Of a stretch of 64,000 nucleotides of DNA, positions 50,767 through 63,754 are shown one piece after another (position 1 is the stretch's first letter; the number at the start of each line of letters is the position of its first letter). The notes under the pieces were generated by a model, which saw only the letters and a list, made by a program, of their open reading frames with translations, was not told where the DNA came from and ran no database searches. The stretch is from contig CAZUDI010000016.1 of the NCBI GenBank assembly GCA_964618975.1, positions 1 to 64,000 of the forward strand. The letters run 5' to 3'. The translations under genes and the position numbers were made by a program. The stretch comes from CAZUDI01 sp964618975. GTDB taxonomy: Bacteria; Desulfobacterota; Desulfomonilia; UBA1062.

Positions 50767-52398
50767 ATGGGCATAATCAACAACCTGAAGATCAAATCCA
50801 AACAAACGGCCATTGTGACCGGCGCCGACTACATCGTGAAATACATGCAGAAAGACCCGCAGAAGAATTTCGACACCGCCATGAAGAGACTGGCCATGAT
50901 AGATGCCATGTTCAAAAACCAGGGGCAGTTCAAGGCCTTTATGGACTGGATCAGGACCCACGAGGGCACACGGCAATGGTTCATCAACCTGCTCTCCTGC
51001 GATCCGGAACAGGTGCGGATCTTCGTCAAGAACTTCCTCGGCAACTGCTCGCTGGCCTGGATCGAAAAGGCTGAGGCCATCGAAGACAGGTATGGCTTCT
51101 GCCCGCCTTACAACATCATCATCAGCCCCACCATGCGCTGCAATCTGAAGTGCAGGGGCTGCTACGCCGCCGATTATACGATGAAGGACGACATGGATCT
51201 TGCCACCATCGAAAAGATCATCACCGAGGGCAAGGAGCTCGGGGTCTACTTCTATACCATCCTGGGCGGGGAACCCTTCATCCGCTTCGACGATCTCGAG
51301 ACCATGGCGCTCACTCACAAGGACTGTCTGTTCCAGATCTTCACTAACGGCACGCTCATCACGGAAGATGTGGCCGAGCGCCTTCTGAATCTCAAGAATA
51401 TCGTAGTGGTCTTCAGCATCAACGGCACCCGCGAGGACACCGATTACATGCGCGGTGACGGGGTGTACGACAAGGTGCTGCAGGGCGTGGAGCGCCTCAA
51501 GGCACGCAAGCTCCTCTACGGCATCTCGCTCGTGCTCACCTCCCGCAACTACGAGACACTCATGTCACGGGAATTCCTCAAGTTCTGGGAGAAACAGGGC
51601 GTAGTCTTCGGATGGAACTTCCTGTTCATGCCGGTAGGCCCCCAGCCCGACCTGAGCCTCATGCCCACCCCGGAGCAGCGGGTGGGTTTCGGCGAATTCA
51701 TCAAGCGCTATCGTGAAGAAGAGCCCATGTATATCATGGACTTCTGGGCAGATGCCCCTGCGGTTCACGGCTGCATCTCGGGCGGCAGGCGCTTCTTGCA
51801 CATCAACAACAAGGGGGATATCGAGCCCTGCATCTTCGCCCACTTCTCCACCCATAACATCCAGGACACCACCCTGATCGAGGCCATGCAATCACCCTTC
51901 TTCACCTTCATCCGCATGAACCAGCCTCACACGGACAACATGCTGCGTCCGTGCATGATCATTGACAACCCTTCCGTACTCCGGGAGGCCTGCGCCCGTT
52001 GCCACGCCAGGCCCACCGATGCCGGCGCCGCACAACTCATCGGGGACCCCGCCATCATGCAGGCCATCGATGAATATGCCGCCCAGACCGCCCGCGTGGT
52101 GGATCCCATCTGGAACGAACGCTACCGGCACAAGATCGATGAGATGTATCGGCGCCGTTGCGCCTATGGGGAAGGTATTGACCGTATTGAGTACAAGCTC
52201 AACCGTCTCGGATTCCTGGAGAAGATCAAGGCCTGGTCCCAGCAGAATCCGACCTTTGCCCGAAACATGCTCGAGTCCCTGGAATACTCCTACACCCACT
52301 ACGGAACCGACCGGAAACGACATCTAGTGTCGATCAGGGAATCGAGCAAGCCGGAGGGGGATAAATCCTCGGACCTTCCGTCCCAGCCCAATGCCTGA
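50767..52398 (+). CDS. Radical SAM/SPASM-type protein of unknown function
   Basis: 543 residues. An N-terminal extension of about 110 residues precedes the radical SAM core with CNLKCRGCYAAD (about residues 128-139), ILGGEPF (the GGE motif), FTNGTLIT and VFSINGTRED. A SPASM-like auxiliary cluster region follows (GRRFLHINNKGDIEPCIFAH, LRPCMIIDNPSVLREACARCHA). A helical C-terminal tail of about 130 residues has no known motif. The layout resembles PqqE/anSME-type enzymes that modify peptides or tetrapyrrole-like molecules, but no precursor peptide or heme genes are adjacent. SD AAGGAGGATTAACC. Confidence 0.85.
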   Translation: MGIINNLKIKSKQTAIVTGADYIVKYMQKDPQKNFDTAMKRLAMIDAMFKNQGQFKAFMDWIRTHEGTRQWFINLLSCDPEQVRIFVKNFLGNCSLAWIEKAEAIEDRYGFCPPYNIIISPTMRCNLKCRGCYAADYTMKDDMDLATIEKIITEGKELGVYFYTILGGEPFIRFDDLETMALTHKDCLFQIFTNGTLITEDVAERLLNLKNIVVVFSINGTREDTDYMRGDGVYDKVLQGVERLKARKLLYGISLVLTSRNYETLMSREFLKFWEKQGVVFGWNFLFMPVGPQPDLSLMPTPEQRVGFGEFIKRYREEEPMYIMDFWADAPAVHGCISGGRRFLHINNKGDIEPCIFAHFSTHNIQDTTLIEAMQSPFFTFIRMNQPHTDNMLRPCMIIDNPSVLREACARCHARPTDAGAAQLIGDPAIMQAIDEYAAQTARVVDPIWNERYRHKIDEMYRRRCAYGEGIDRIEYKLNRLGFLEKIKAWSQQNPTFARNMLESLEYSYTHYGTDRKRHLVSIRESSKPEGDKSSDLPSQPNA

Positions 52399-52418
52399 TC
52401 CGTCCAGCTACGCCATGC

Positions 52419-52440
52419 GGGGGCGCCCCGGAGCGCCCCC
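52419..52440 (+). terminator. Hairpin after the radical SAM gene
   Basis: GGGGGCGC-CCCGGA-GCGCCCCC followed by TTCCCTT. Probable terminator 20 bases past the stop codon. Confidence 0.65.
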
Positions 52441-52481
52441 TTCCCTTGAGGATCAGGGCGGGACGGAGAGGGGTCGATGCC

Positions 52482-52869
52482 TCAACCGCCAGCCGTCGCT
52501 TCGCCTCCATTCAGGTCCTTAAGCTGGGACTGGACCAGGCCGGCGACATGCTTGAGCAGCCGCTTGCCTTCGTCGGCCTTCTCCAGCATACCGGCGATCA
52601 GGCGCAGGACGAAGAAGGCCTCTCTCTTGGTGGTCCTGAACCTCATGAGGATGGCCTGCAGCCCCATGATGATCCTCAGGTCTCCCAGGTTCCTCAATCA
52701 GCGCTTCCTGCTCCTCTCTGGACGGGCAGGGCTCTTCCATAATGGCTGCATACCTGACGTCACCGGGCAGCAGACCACCCAGCAGGAACTCGTGGGCCTC
52801 ACGGCCCGTAATCGATGTTGAGCGGTAAAGGGTCTCCAGAATGGTGGCGTAGCGCTCCTCTTTCTTCAT
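52482..52869 (-). pseudogene. Small helical protein gene with a frameshift
   Basis: The frame from the ATG at 52869 (SD GGGGGGAGAG) gives MKKEERYATILETLYRSTSI ... SREEQEALI and then loses sense. A second frame resumes at about 52697 with RNLGDLRIIMGLQAILMRFR ... LKHVAGLVQSQLKDL and stops at 52482. Together they would make a coherent helical protein of about 125 residues. A single-base indel near 52694-52700, or programmed frameshifting, explains this; a sequencing error is also possible. The function is not recognised. Confidence 0.6.
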
Positions 52870-52934
52870 CAACTCTCCCCCCATTGGCGGAAAGATACGT
52901 TCCTTAATCTTCCCTATCGCCCCAAACACGATTC

Positions 52935-53022
52935 ACTTTAATGGCCTGAAGGTCGCATTCCCTGACTACTTTCGGCGTCAAAAAAGGGACCAGGGCTAGC
53001 CCTGGGGTTCAAACCCATGATC
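52935..53022 (-). repeat. Dispersed intergenic repeat, copy 7
   Basis: Minus-strand reading: ATCATGGGTTTGAACCCCAG, GGCTAGCCCTGGTCCC, a partly altered hairpin (CGCCGAAAGTAG), GGGAATGCGACC and TCAGGCCATTAAAG. Confidence 0.8.
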
Positions 53023-53258
53023 GCGCCCTCACTAGCAGCTCATTGCACAGCCAATCACTCGCTCTGACCGGGCGCCTTTGCCCCGGCCGACACCCGTAAT
53101 CATTACGCACCCCGTGTGTCTACAAGCCCCCCCCTGAGAGTATCATCCCCTACGACAGACCTGTACCTCTGGTGCGGACATACTCCTGTGCCATCACCGC
53201 GAATTATCAACCGGGTTTGAGGTGGTGCCGTGAAACAGGCCGTGAGAGAGAAAGGATT

Positions 53259-53289
53259 ACGGGGAGGGAGGCAGGTCCTCCCTCCCCGT
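53259..53289 (-). terminator. 13-bp hairpin after hppA
   Basis: ACGGGGAGGGAGG and CCTCCCTCCCCGT form a perfect stem with a 5-base loop 17 bases beyond the hppA stop. On the minus strand it is followed by AATCCTTTCTCTC, only weakly T-rich. Confidence 0.7.
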
Positions 53290-53306
53290 TCGTTGGATCA
53301 GCTAGC

Positions 53307-55304
<1,998 letters not shown>

Positions 55305-55321
55305 GAATGCCAAACCTCCCT

Positions 55322-55894
55322 TCAGATATGTGAAATGTAGCCGTCGCGCCTATTGAAGGCGTTCATTGCCTTTTCCACCCCGCTCAGTATACAGGCCTCC
55401 ACCGCGGCCGAGGCCCTCTCCAGGACCTCCCCCAGACGCGCCTGTTCCTCCGTTGTGAAGTCCTCCAGCACATACTCCCGTGGCGCCACACCCTGAAGTG
55501 GCCGACCGATGCCACAGCGCACGCGGACGAACGCCTCGCTCCCGAGGGCATCGATGATGGATGCAAGCCCCCGGTGTCCGCCGGATGAACCGTGCGGACG
55601 CACCCTGATTGTCCCCCAGGGGAGATCCAGGTCATCGTAGATCACGACCAGATCGCGGGCCTCTACCCCATGAACCCCTAAAGGTTCGCCGCTGAGATTC
55701 ATATAGGTCAGAGGTTTTGCCAGTATCACGTCCATACCTTCTATCTTCGCCCGGCCGTATACCAGACCGGAGGCCTTTCCATTCAGCTTCACCTTCCACC
55801 GGGAGGACAGGCGGTCAATCACCAGGTATCCGATATTGTGACGCGTAGCCTGGTAGCGGGAGCCCGGATTCCCCAAGCCGTAGATGATACTCAT
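55322..55894 (-). CDS. pth: Peptidyl-tRNA hydrolase
   Basis: 190 residues. Frees tRNA from dropped-off peptidyl-tRNA. N-terminal [26 protein letters not shown] with the catalytic His in [48 protein letters not shown], and GIGRP are diagnostic. The ATG at 55894 gives the standard N-terminus; a frame extension to 55921 would begin only a few bases after the predicted transcription start. Confidence 0.94.
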   Translation of the reverse strand: MSIIYGLGNPGSRYQATRHNIGYLVIDRLSSRWKVKLNGKASGLVYGRAKIEGMDVILAKPLTYMNLSGEPLGVHGVEARDLVVIYDDLDLPWGTIRVRPHGSSGGHRGLASIIDALGSEAFVRVRCGIGRPLQGVAPREYVLEDFTTEEQARLGEVLERASAAVEACILSGVEKAMNAFNRRDGYISHI

Positions 55895-55933
55895 CCATCC
55901 ACCCAAAAAATGAATCCTCATTCATCCCGTGTT

Positions 55934-55962
55934 TTTATATACCTACTCCCGATGGCTGTCAA
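55934..55962 (-). promoter_or_regulatory. Promoter of pth-hppA
   Basis: Minus strand TTGACA (55957-55962), spacer 17, TATAAA (55934-55939). Predicted start near 55927, 33 bases before the pth ATG. Confidence 0.65.
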
Positions 55963-56162
55963 GCGGACTTTGCGTGCCGCAGCGCCGCTTGGTGCGCATT
56001 TTTCGGGTTTATTTCCCACCGGTGCCGCCCCGTATATCACCCGCCCCGCAAATAATCAACCCGGGGTATCCCGTGCGGGTGGATTTCTCGCCGACCATCA
56101 AGGCGCTTGGCCGCCCTCATCGGGGCGTGACCGGCAGGCCCGGTCCGTGGTATGATCCCGGC

Positions 56163-57929
56163 ATGGGACTCACGCAAAAGATGATCGAAGCCCTTCCTCG
56201 CTCTCCGGGAGTCTACCTCCTGCAGGACGCCCAGGGGGGCATCATCTACGTGGGCAAGGCCCTTAACCTGCGCTCCCGGGTGCGCTCCTATCTGGGCTCG
56301 GACGAGCGGCCCTATGCGCAGCATATCCGCCGCAACACCGCCGCCATCGAATGCCTGCCCACGTCCAACGAGAAGGAGGCCCTGCTGCTCGAGAACCAGC
56401 TGATCAAGGCGCACAGGCCCCGCTACAATATCGACCTCAAGGACGACAAGTCCTATGTCCGCATCCGGGTCACCACCCAGGAGGAATGGCCTGCCATCTC
56501 CATCACCCGGCGCTTCGTCCAAGACGGCGCCACCTATTTCGGCCCCTACTCCTCGGCGCAGGCGACCAGGAAGACCCTCTCGGCCATCGGTCGCATCTTT
56601 CCCTTGCGCCGCTGCAAGAACGCCGAGTTCAACAACCGGGTGCGTCCCTGCCTCTACCACTCCATCGGCCTGTGCCTGGCGCCGTGCGTACGCCGTGATA
56701 TCCGGAGCGAATACGAACAGATGCTTGGCGATCTCATGGCCTTTCTGGGCGGGAAAGACTCCGAACTCGTAGCCCGGCTCGAGGCACGCATGCAGCGCCA
56801 TGCCCATGCCCAGGAATTCGAACAGGCGGCACTCGTCCGGGACCAGATCGCCGCCATCCGCACGACGCTCCTGCCGCAGGTGATTGTGGGAATGTCACGG
56901 GCAGATATCGACGTCTTCGGGACTTACCTGAAGCGTTCACTCGGCCGCATATGCGCCCTGCGCATATGCGCAGGGTCCATCGTCGACAGCCATACCTTCA
57001 GTGTTCAGGCCGATCTGCAGGAGGACTTCACCACCCAATGCATCCTGCAGTTCTACCTCGGCCAGCGGCAGGTGCCCCCCCTGATCTATACCGACCCCCT
57101 GCCCCCGGACCATGCCACCCTCGCACAGGTGCTCTCGGAGATGCGCGGTGCGCGTGTGCAGATCCGACGCGCCGCCCGTGGTCGGCCCCGACAGTGGCTC
57201 GACATGGCCCGGCAGGGTGCCGTGAGCTTCCAGCATGGCCAGGGGGTCTCGGTCCTGGACGAACTGGCCCTGGCCTTCCATCTCCCCGCGATCCCCTACC
57301 GCATGGAGTGTTACGATATCTCGACCTTGCAAGGTGCCCACCCGGTGGCGTCCCGCGCGGTGTTCATCGATGCCTCCCCGGAAAAATCCCTGTATCGTCA
57401 CTACAGGATCAGGGATGTGGAAGGCCAGGATGACTTCGCCATGATGGAGGAGGTCCTTAGGCGGCGCCTGCAGGGGGACGAATCCCGGCCCGACCTGATC
57501 GTGCTGGATGGCGGCAAGGGGCAGCTCAATGTCTGTCTCAAGGTGCTCGCCGCCCTGAATATGGACAAGCTCCCGGTGATCGCCATGGCCAAGCGCCGCG
57601 GACAGCGCCAGGACCGCTTCTTCCTCCCGGGCCGCAAGGACAGTATCCTTCTGCCCCCGCGCAGCCTTGCCCTGAAGACGCTGCAGTCCCTCAGGGACGA
57701 GGCCCACCGGTTCGCCGTTAGCTATCATCGCGCTCTCAGATCGCACCAGATCGCCACATCACCCCTCGAGGCCATCCCCGGCATCGGGCCCAAGAAGGCC
57801 GCCGCCATTCTTGCGCATACCGCGCACCTCGACGGGTATGCCTCCCTCAACGCGGACGACCTGGCCGCCATCCCGGGATTGAATTCCCGCGATATCGAGG
57901 CCATCCTCTCCCATCTGGACACCGTATGA
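56163..57929 (+). CDS. uvrC: UvrABC system protein C
   Basis: 588 residues, both incision activities of nucleotide excision repair. GIY-YIG domain at 12-90 (SPGVYLLQDAQGGIIYVGKALNLRSRVRSYL), cysteine cluster region FPLRRCKNAEFNNRVRPCLYHSIGLCLAPC, UVR/UvrB-binding region about 195-235, the RNase-H-like nuclease domain (YRMECYDISTLQGAHPVASRAVF, LIVLDGGKGQLNVCL) and a C-terminal tandem HhH (LEAIPGIGPKKAAAILAH, DLAAIPGLNSRDIEAIL). ATG 56163; the open frame upstream has no family similarity. Confidence 0.95.
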   Translation: MGLTQKMIEALPRSPGVYLLQDAQGGIIYVGKALNLRSRVRSYLGSDERPYAQHIRRNTAAIECLPTSNEKEALLLENQLIKAHRPRYNIDLKDDKSYVRIRVTTQEEWPAISITRRFVQDGATYFGPYSSAQATRKTLSAIGRIFPLRRCKNAEFNNRVRPCLYHSIGLCLAPCVRRDIRSEYEQMLGDLMAFLGGKDSELVARLEARMQRHAHAQEFEQAALVRDQIAAIRTTLLPQVIVGMSRADIDVFGTYLKRSLGRICALRICAGSIVDSHTFSVQADLQEDFTTQCILQFYLGQRQVPPLIYTDPLPPDHATLAQVLSEMRGARVQIRRAARGRPRQWLDMARQGAVSFQHGQGVSVLDELALAFHLPAIPYRMECYDISTLQGAHPVASRAVFIDASPEKSLYRHYRIRDVEGQDDFAMMEEVLRRRLQGDESRPDLIVLDGGKGQLNVCLKVLAALNMDKLPVIAMAKRRGQRQDRFFLPGRKDSILLPPRSLALKTLQSLRDEAHRFAVSYHRALRSHQIATSPLEAIPGIGPKKAAAILAHTAHLDGYASLNADDLAAIPGLNSRDIEAILSHLDTV

Positions 57930-57947
57930 GAGGCCTTGGCCTCTCAT
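57926..57947 (+). terminator. Palindrome at the uvrC end
   Basis: ATGAGAGGCC-TT-GGCCTCTCAT, a perfect 10-bp inverted repeat that includes the uvrC stop codon. No T-tract follows; terminator-like. Confidence 0.5.
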
Positions 57948-58022
57948 GGTACAATTGCCGGCCCACAGACCTCGGGGAAGGCCCCTCTAAGGGTGATGTT
58001 TGGCTGCTAAAGGCTCGATTTG

Positions 58023-58067
58023 TTCCACAAATTGCCTGATGGGGCCTCGATGGTCCCCCCTGTGGAA
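58023..58067 (+). repeat. Nested inverted repeat upstream of plsB
   Basis: TTCCACA (58023-58029) pairs with TGTGGAA (58061-58067), and inside it GGGGCC pairs imperfectly with GGTCCCC. It lies just upstream of the plsB promoter and could be an operator or an RNA structure. Confidence 0.4.
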
Positions 58068-58105
58068 TATGCAAGTTTGTGGTTTCAAAAGATTGAATAT
58101 TGATC

Positions 58106-58111
58106 TATAAT
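58106..58111 (+). promoter_or_regulatory. -10 element of plsB, suggesting a leaderless mRNA
   Basis: A perfect TATAAT ends 8 bases before the ATG at 58120, and no Shine-Dalgarno sequence lies between. The transcription start would fall on or next to the start codon. The -35 region (TTTCAA) is poor. Confidence 0.5.
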
Positions 58112-58119
58112 TGCGTCCC

Positions 58120-60574
58120 ATGAAAGACAAGCCGACCATCAAAAAATACCGCCTGGAGGGTATATATGGACCCTTCCTGCGCCCGATCTTCCGTGGCCTG
58201 TTTTCGCACCTGAACATCCCCCAGCTCTACAAGGAATCGATCTCCTCCCTGGGGGCCAAGGGGCACCTCGTCTACGTGCATGCGAACAAGAGCGCCTTCG
58301 ACGCCATGCTGATGAACTACCGGCTCAATGAATATGGACTCCCCACGCCCAAGCTGGTCTTCCATCAGAAGCTCTACCTGTTCCAGCCGCTGAGTTCTCT
58401 CAAGGGGCTCTTTTCACGCAAATCGCCCTTTGAAGACGGGGCCTACCTTGAATTCATGCAGAACCCGCACAACGCCTCCCTGATCTTTCTCGAGGACGCA
58501 TCACAGAACGGGAAATTCGACCCGCTCCTGGAGCTGCTGAAGGTGCAGAGGGAAACCGAGACCCCCATCTACATCATCCCGCAGCGGCTCATCTATGAGT
58601 ACATGCCCATCAAGATCAAGGACTCAGCCCACGAGGAACACGCCCAGCTCAGGTTCCTCAAGAAGATCTATTTTCTGGCACGCAACGACGAGCCTGGCTT
58701 CATCGAGCAGGGCGAACCCATAAATCTCAAAGAGCTCATCAGGAGTTCGCGCAGCAACAACCGGTTCATCGAGGAGACCACACAAGAGGTCCGCAACGAG
58801 CTCGCGCAGCGGCTGGCCTCGCTCAGCAACAACCTCTCGGGAGCACCGATCAGGGACCGCGACTTTATAATAAGGAAGACCATGCGCGACGCCCTCTTTA
58901 CCTCGTTCCTCGAGTCCCATGCCGCCGAGAACAACATCACCCGCGAAAAACTGGAACTCAAGGCCAACAAGTACCTCGACCAGATCGCCGCGGATCTGCA
59001 GCCCACCATCCTGAATATCTTCGATAGGACCCTCACCTGGATCTTCAACAACATCTTCGAGGGACTCGACGTGGATGAGGAGGGGGTCAGGAAGGTCAAG
59101 GAGGTCGCCAAACAGGGATCGCTGGTCTTCGTCCCCTGTCACAAGAGCCACATCGACTACCTGCTCTTGTCCTACACCCTCGCCCACCAGTGGATGAGCG
59201 TGCCCCTGGTCGGGGCGGGAATCAACCTTTCCTTCTTTCCCATGGGATACATCCTGCGCCGGAGCGGGGCCTTCTTCATGCGTCGAACCTTCAAGGACGA
59301 CCAGCTCTATTCCCAGACCTTTGCCGCCTATATCCGCACCATCCTCGGCGAGCGCATCCCCCTGGAATTCTTCATCGAGGGCACCCGCAGCCGCTCCGGC
59401 AAGCTCATGCTCCCCAAGAAGGGGCTCTTATCCATGATCCTGCAGGGCTGGGAGTCCGGAGCCAGCCGCGATGTCATCTTCGTTCCCGTCTACATGGGCT
59501 ATGATATGGTGGTGGAGGAGGGCTCCTATGTACGCGAGATGAAGGGGGCTCCCAAGGAAAAAGAAAGCTTCTGGCAGTTGTTCAGGGCACGCAAGGTCCT
59601 CAAGAACCGCTACGGCAAGGTCTACATCCGCTTTTCCGACCCCATCTCCCTCAACCACTACATGAAGGGCAAGGGGTCGTTCTCCGAGAAGGACCCCGCC
59701 CAGAGGCAGGATCTCTACAATGACTTTGCGCAGGAGATCATCAATGCCATCTATGCCCAGACCGTGGCCACCCCGCTGTCCATCCTATCCTGCGTCCTCA
59801 TAAGCCGTACCGCGGCCCGCGAGGAGGGCACCGCGCGCAGCATCTTCCACCAGTACGTGAACTACCTGCGCGTCATGGGTTACAACCTGGCATCCTCGCT
59901 GCAAGACGAGTCGAAGGCCTTCGACGAGGCCCTCAAGCAATTGCTCGACAAAAACCTGGTCATGCTCGACGAGGGGGAAGGTCCGGACGACCCCAACCTG
60001 CTGGTGGTGGAACCGGACAATCGTATCCACCTGGAATACTACAAAAACAACATCCTGAACTGTTTCGTGCCGGCCTCGCTGATCGCCAACGTCCTGCTGC
60101 GATACCCCCAGGGGATTGCCAAAAAATTCTTCCTGGAAGAGGTCCGCAACCTCGCCAAGCTCATGGAGAAGGAGTTCATCCTCGACGCCCAGGGCTTTGA
60201 GCAGGCCCTGGAGTTCCTGGAGCATTCCCGCATTGTCCTGCACTCCAACCACACCTACTACCTCGACCGCAATCACCGTGAGATCGCCCTGATGTATGCC
60301 GGGCTCATCGAGAACTACCTGGAATCCTACCTCGTGGTGGCCAACACCATCACGCGCATCAAGAAGGGCAACAAGAAGGACCTCCTCAAGGCCATCAACC
60401 GCTATGCCTCCCGCATGTACAAGAAGGGCGAAATCAAGCGTCTGGAGGCGCTGTGTCTTCCCAATTACAGCGGGGCCATCGACACGCTCAAGGCCAAAGG
60501 CTTCATGGATGACAAAAATCTGATCATCAATGAGGAGGCCCTGGGCGAGCTCACCAGCGAGATCGAGGCCTACC

Positions 60575-60585
<11 letters not shown>
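58120..60585 (+). CDS. plsB: Glycerol-3-phosphate acyltransferase, PlsB-type
   Basis: 821 residues, close to the usual PlsB length of about 810. It acylates sn-glycerol 3-phosphate at position 1 at the inner membrane. The acyltransferase domain has HKSHID (HX4D, His341-Asp346), PLVGAGINLSFFPMGYILRRSGAFFMRR, FFIEGTRSRSGK and VFVPVYMGYD. The N-terminal 200 residues resemble a second, degenerate acyltransferase: VYVHANKSAFDAM (H and D six apart rather than four) and LEDASQNGKFDP where the EGTRS motif would be. The long C-terminal region is helical. Overlapped by the start of the rlpA-like gene. Confidence 0.9.
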
Positions 60586-62519
<1,934 letters not shown>

Positions 62520-62615
62520 TCAAATCAAAGGAACAGGTGAGACCCCATCCGAGTCATGATCGCCGGGCGCAAGGGGCGCCCGGCGCTTACCTGGTTACAT
62601 GAGGTGCCGACATCC

Positions 62616-63587
62616 ATGAAAAGGGTCATCCCGCTCGTCGCATGCTTGCTCCTCCTGGGGCTCGCCCTGTATCTCCTGAGCGGTCGTTCCCCTGAGCGTC
62701 ACTCCGTGACGCTCTTCCTCATGGATACCCTCGTGGAAATCCAGGCCTATGGCGAGAGGGAGGTGGTCGATCCGGCCATCCAATGCGCCGTGGATGAAAT
62801 GCGGCGCATTGAGCGTGCCTTCGGACACCAGGACTCGCTCGTGGACCGCTTCAATCGCACCCACAGGGTGGAAAACCGTGAATTCTACGGCCTGGTCGGG
62901 CGTTCTCTGGCCATCCACCGCGCCTCCCTGGGCACCTTCGCGATCACCCTCGGGCCCCTGCTAGAGGCCTGGGGATTCAGTGGCAACCACGCCTACCGTG
63001 TGCCCCCGCCAGAGGTATTCGCGGACTTCAAGGGCCGGAGGAGCGAGGATACCCTGTGCCTGGGCCCCGACGGTGCCAGCGTTACGGGCCCTGCCGGACT
63101 GGAACTCGACCTCGGCGGCATTGCCAAGGGCTACGCGGTGGACAGGGCCATCGAGGCCCTTCAACGCTCCGGGTTGAGCACGGCCCTCGTCAATGCCGGC
63201 GGTGACATCCGCGTCTGCGGAGAGCGCACCTTCCGCATCGGCATCCGGCATCCCCGCGCCGAAGGCACCTTTGTCGTCCTGCCCCTCACAGGACGGGCCA
63301 TCGCCACCTCCGGCGACTACGAACGCTTTTTCGAAGACGAACATACGCGTTACAGCCACATCCTTGATCCGGCCACCGGATGGCCGGCGCAGGGCTGCAT
63401 GAGCGCCACCGTGATCGCGAAGACCTGTGAAGAGGCCGATGCCTGGGCCACGGCCCTCTTCGTGGGTGGTCCGAAGCTGCTGGGCAAGGAACTGGCCCGC
63501 GCCGGGCTGGAATGGATCCATATCGACCGCAACGGTATGATCACGGCCAGCCCGGGACTCGCCGGGCTGTGCCCGGATCATCTCTGA
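62616..63587 (+). CDS. apbE: FAD:protein FMN transferase (ApbE)
   Basis: 323 residues with an N-terminal membrane anchor or lipoprotein signal (residues 5-22). It attaches FMN to Ser/Thr of periplasmic or membrane flavoproteins such as Rnf/Nqr subunits. Motifs: TLFLMDTLVEIQAYG, ELDLGGIAKGYAVDRAIEAL, LVNAGGDIRVCG, and YSHILDPATGWPAQGCMSATVIAKTCEEADAWATALFVGG. None of the flavoproteins in this window has an obvious FMN-binding domain, so the target is elsewhere. Start 62616 after GAGGTGCCGACATCC. Confidence 0.92.
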   Translation: MKRVIPLVACLLLLGLALYLLSGRSPERHSVTLFLMDTLVEIQAYGEREVVDPAIQCAVDEMRRIERAFGHQDSLVDRFNRTHRVENREFYGLVGRSLAIHRASLGTFAITLGPLLEAWGFSGNHAYRVPPPEVFADFKGRRSEDTLCLGPDGASVTGPAGLELDLGGIAKGYAVDRAIEALQRSGLSTALVNAGGDIRVCGERTFRIGIRHPRAEGTFVVLPLTGRAIATSGDYERFFEDEHTRYSHILDPATGWPAQGCMSATVIAKTCEEADAWATALFVGGPKLLGKELARAGLEWIHIDRNGMITASPGLAGLCPDHL

Positions 63588-63622
63588 GGCGCCGCCCCAT
63601 GTCCGGACGCGAGGAGGCGGAT

Positions 63623-63694
63623 ATGGCCGTCCGTCGGCAGGCCATACCCGGGGTGAGCTACGGTAGCCAGTCAAAGAGGTTCGTGGTAGAATAG
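63623..63694 (+). CDS. Possible mini-ORF (23 aa)
   Basis: ATG at 63623 behind GAGGAGGCGGAT, an excellent ribosome site, opens a 23-codon frame MAVRRQAIPGVSYGSQSKRF... with TAG at 63692-63694. An in-frame ATG at 63599 would add eight residues. It is too short to judge; it could be a leader peptide for the next gene. Confidence 0.3.
   Translation: MAVRRQAIPGVSYGSQSKRFVVE
63664..63692 (+). promoter_or_regulatory. Putative promoter of the CoA-transferase gene
   Basis: TAGCCA (63664-63669) and TAGAAT (63687-63692) with a 17-base spacer, about 55 bases upstream of the next start codon. Confidence 0.35.
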
Positions 63695-63754
63695 CACATC
63701 TTCCGGATCCTTCAGGTGAGGCCTATACGGCCGGCCACCGGCACGGGGAAAGGC

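Larger units (their letters stand above)
52870..53306. other. 437-bp intergenic region
   Basis: Contains a dispersed repeat (52935-53022) and the hppA terminator hairpin (53259-53289). The stretch between them shows no gene, promoter or repeat that I can support. Confidence 0.5.

Noticed and set aside
33887..53022. tRNA-like or GEMM-like motif in the dispersed repeats (GGTTCAAACC, CAGGGCAA)
   Set aside because: The T-loop-like string lacks a proper T-arm and acceptor partner, and the GEMM-like string is not followed by the required second helix. Similarities are short and probably chance.
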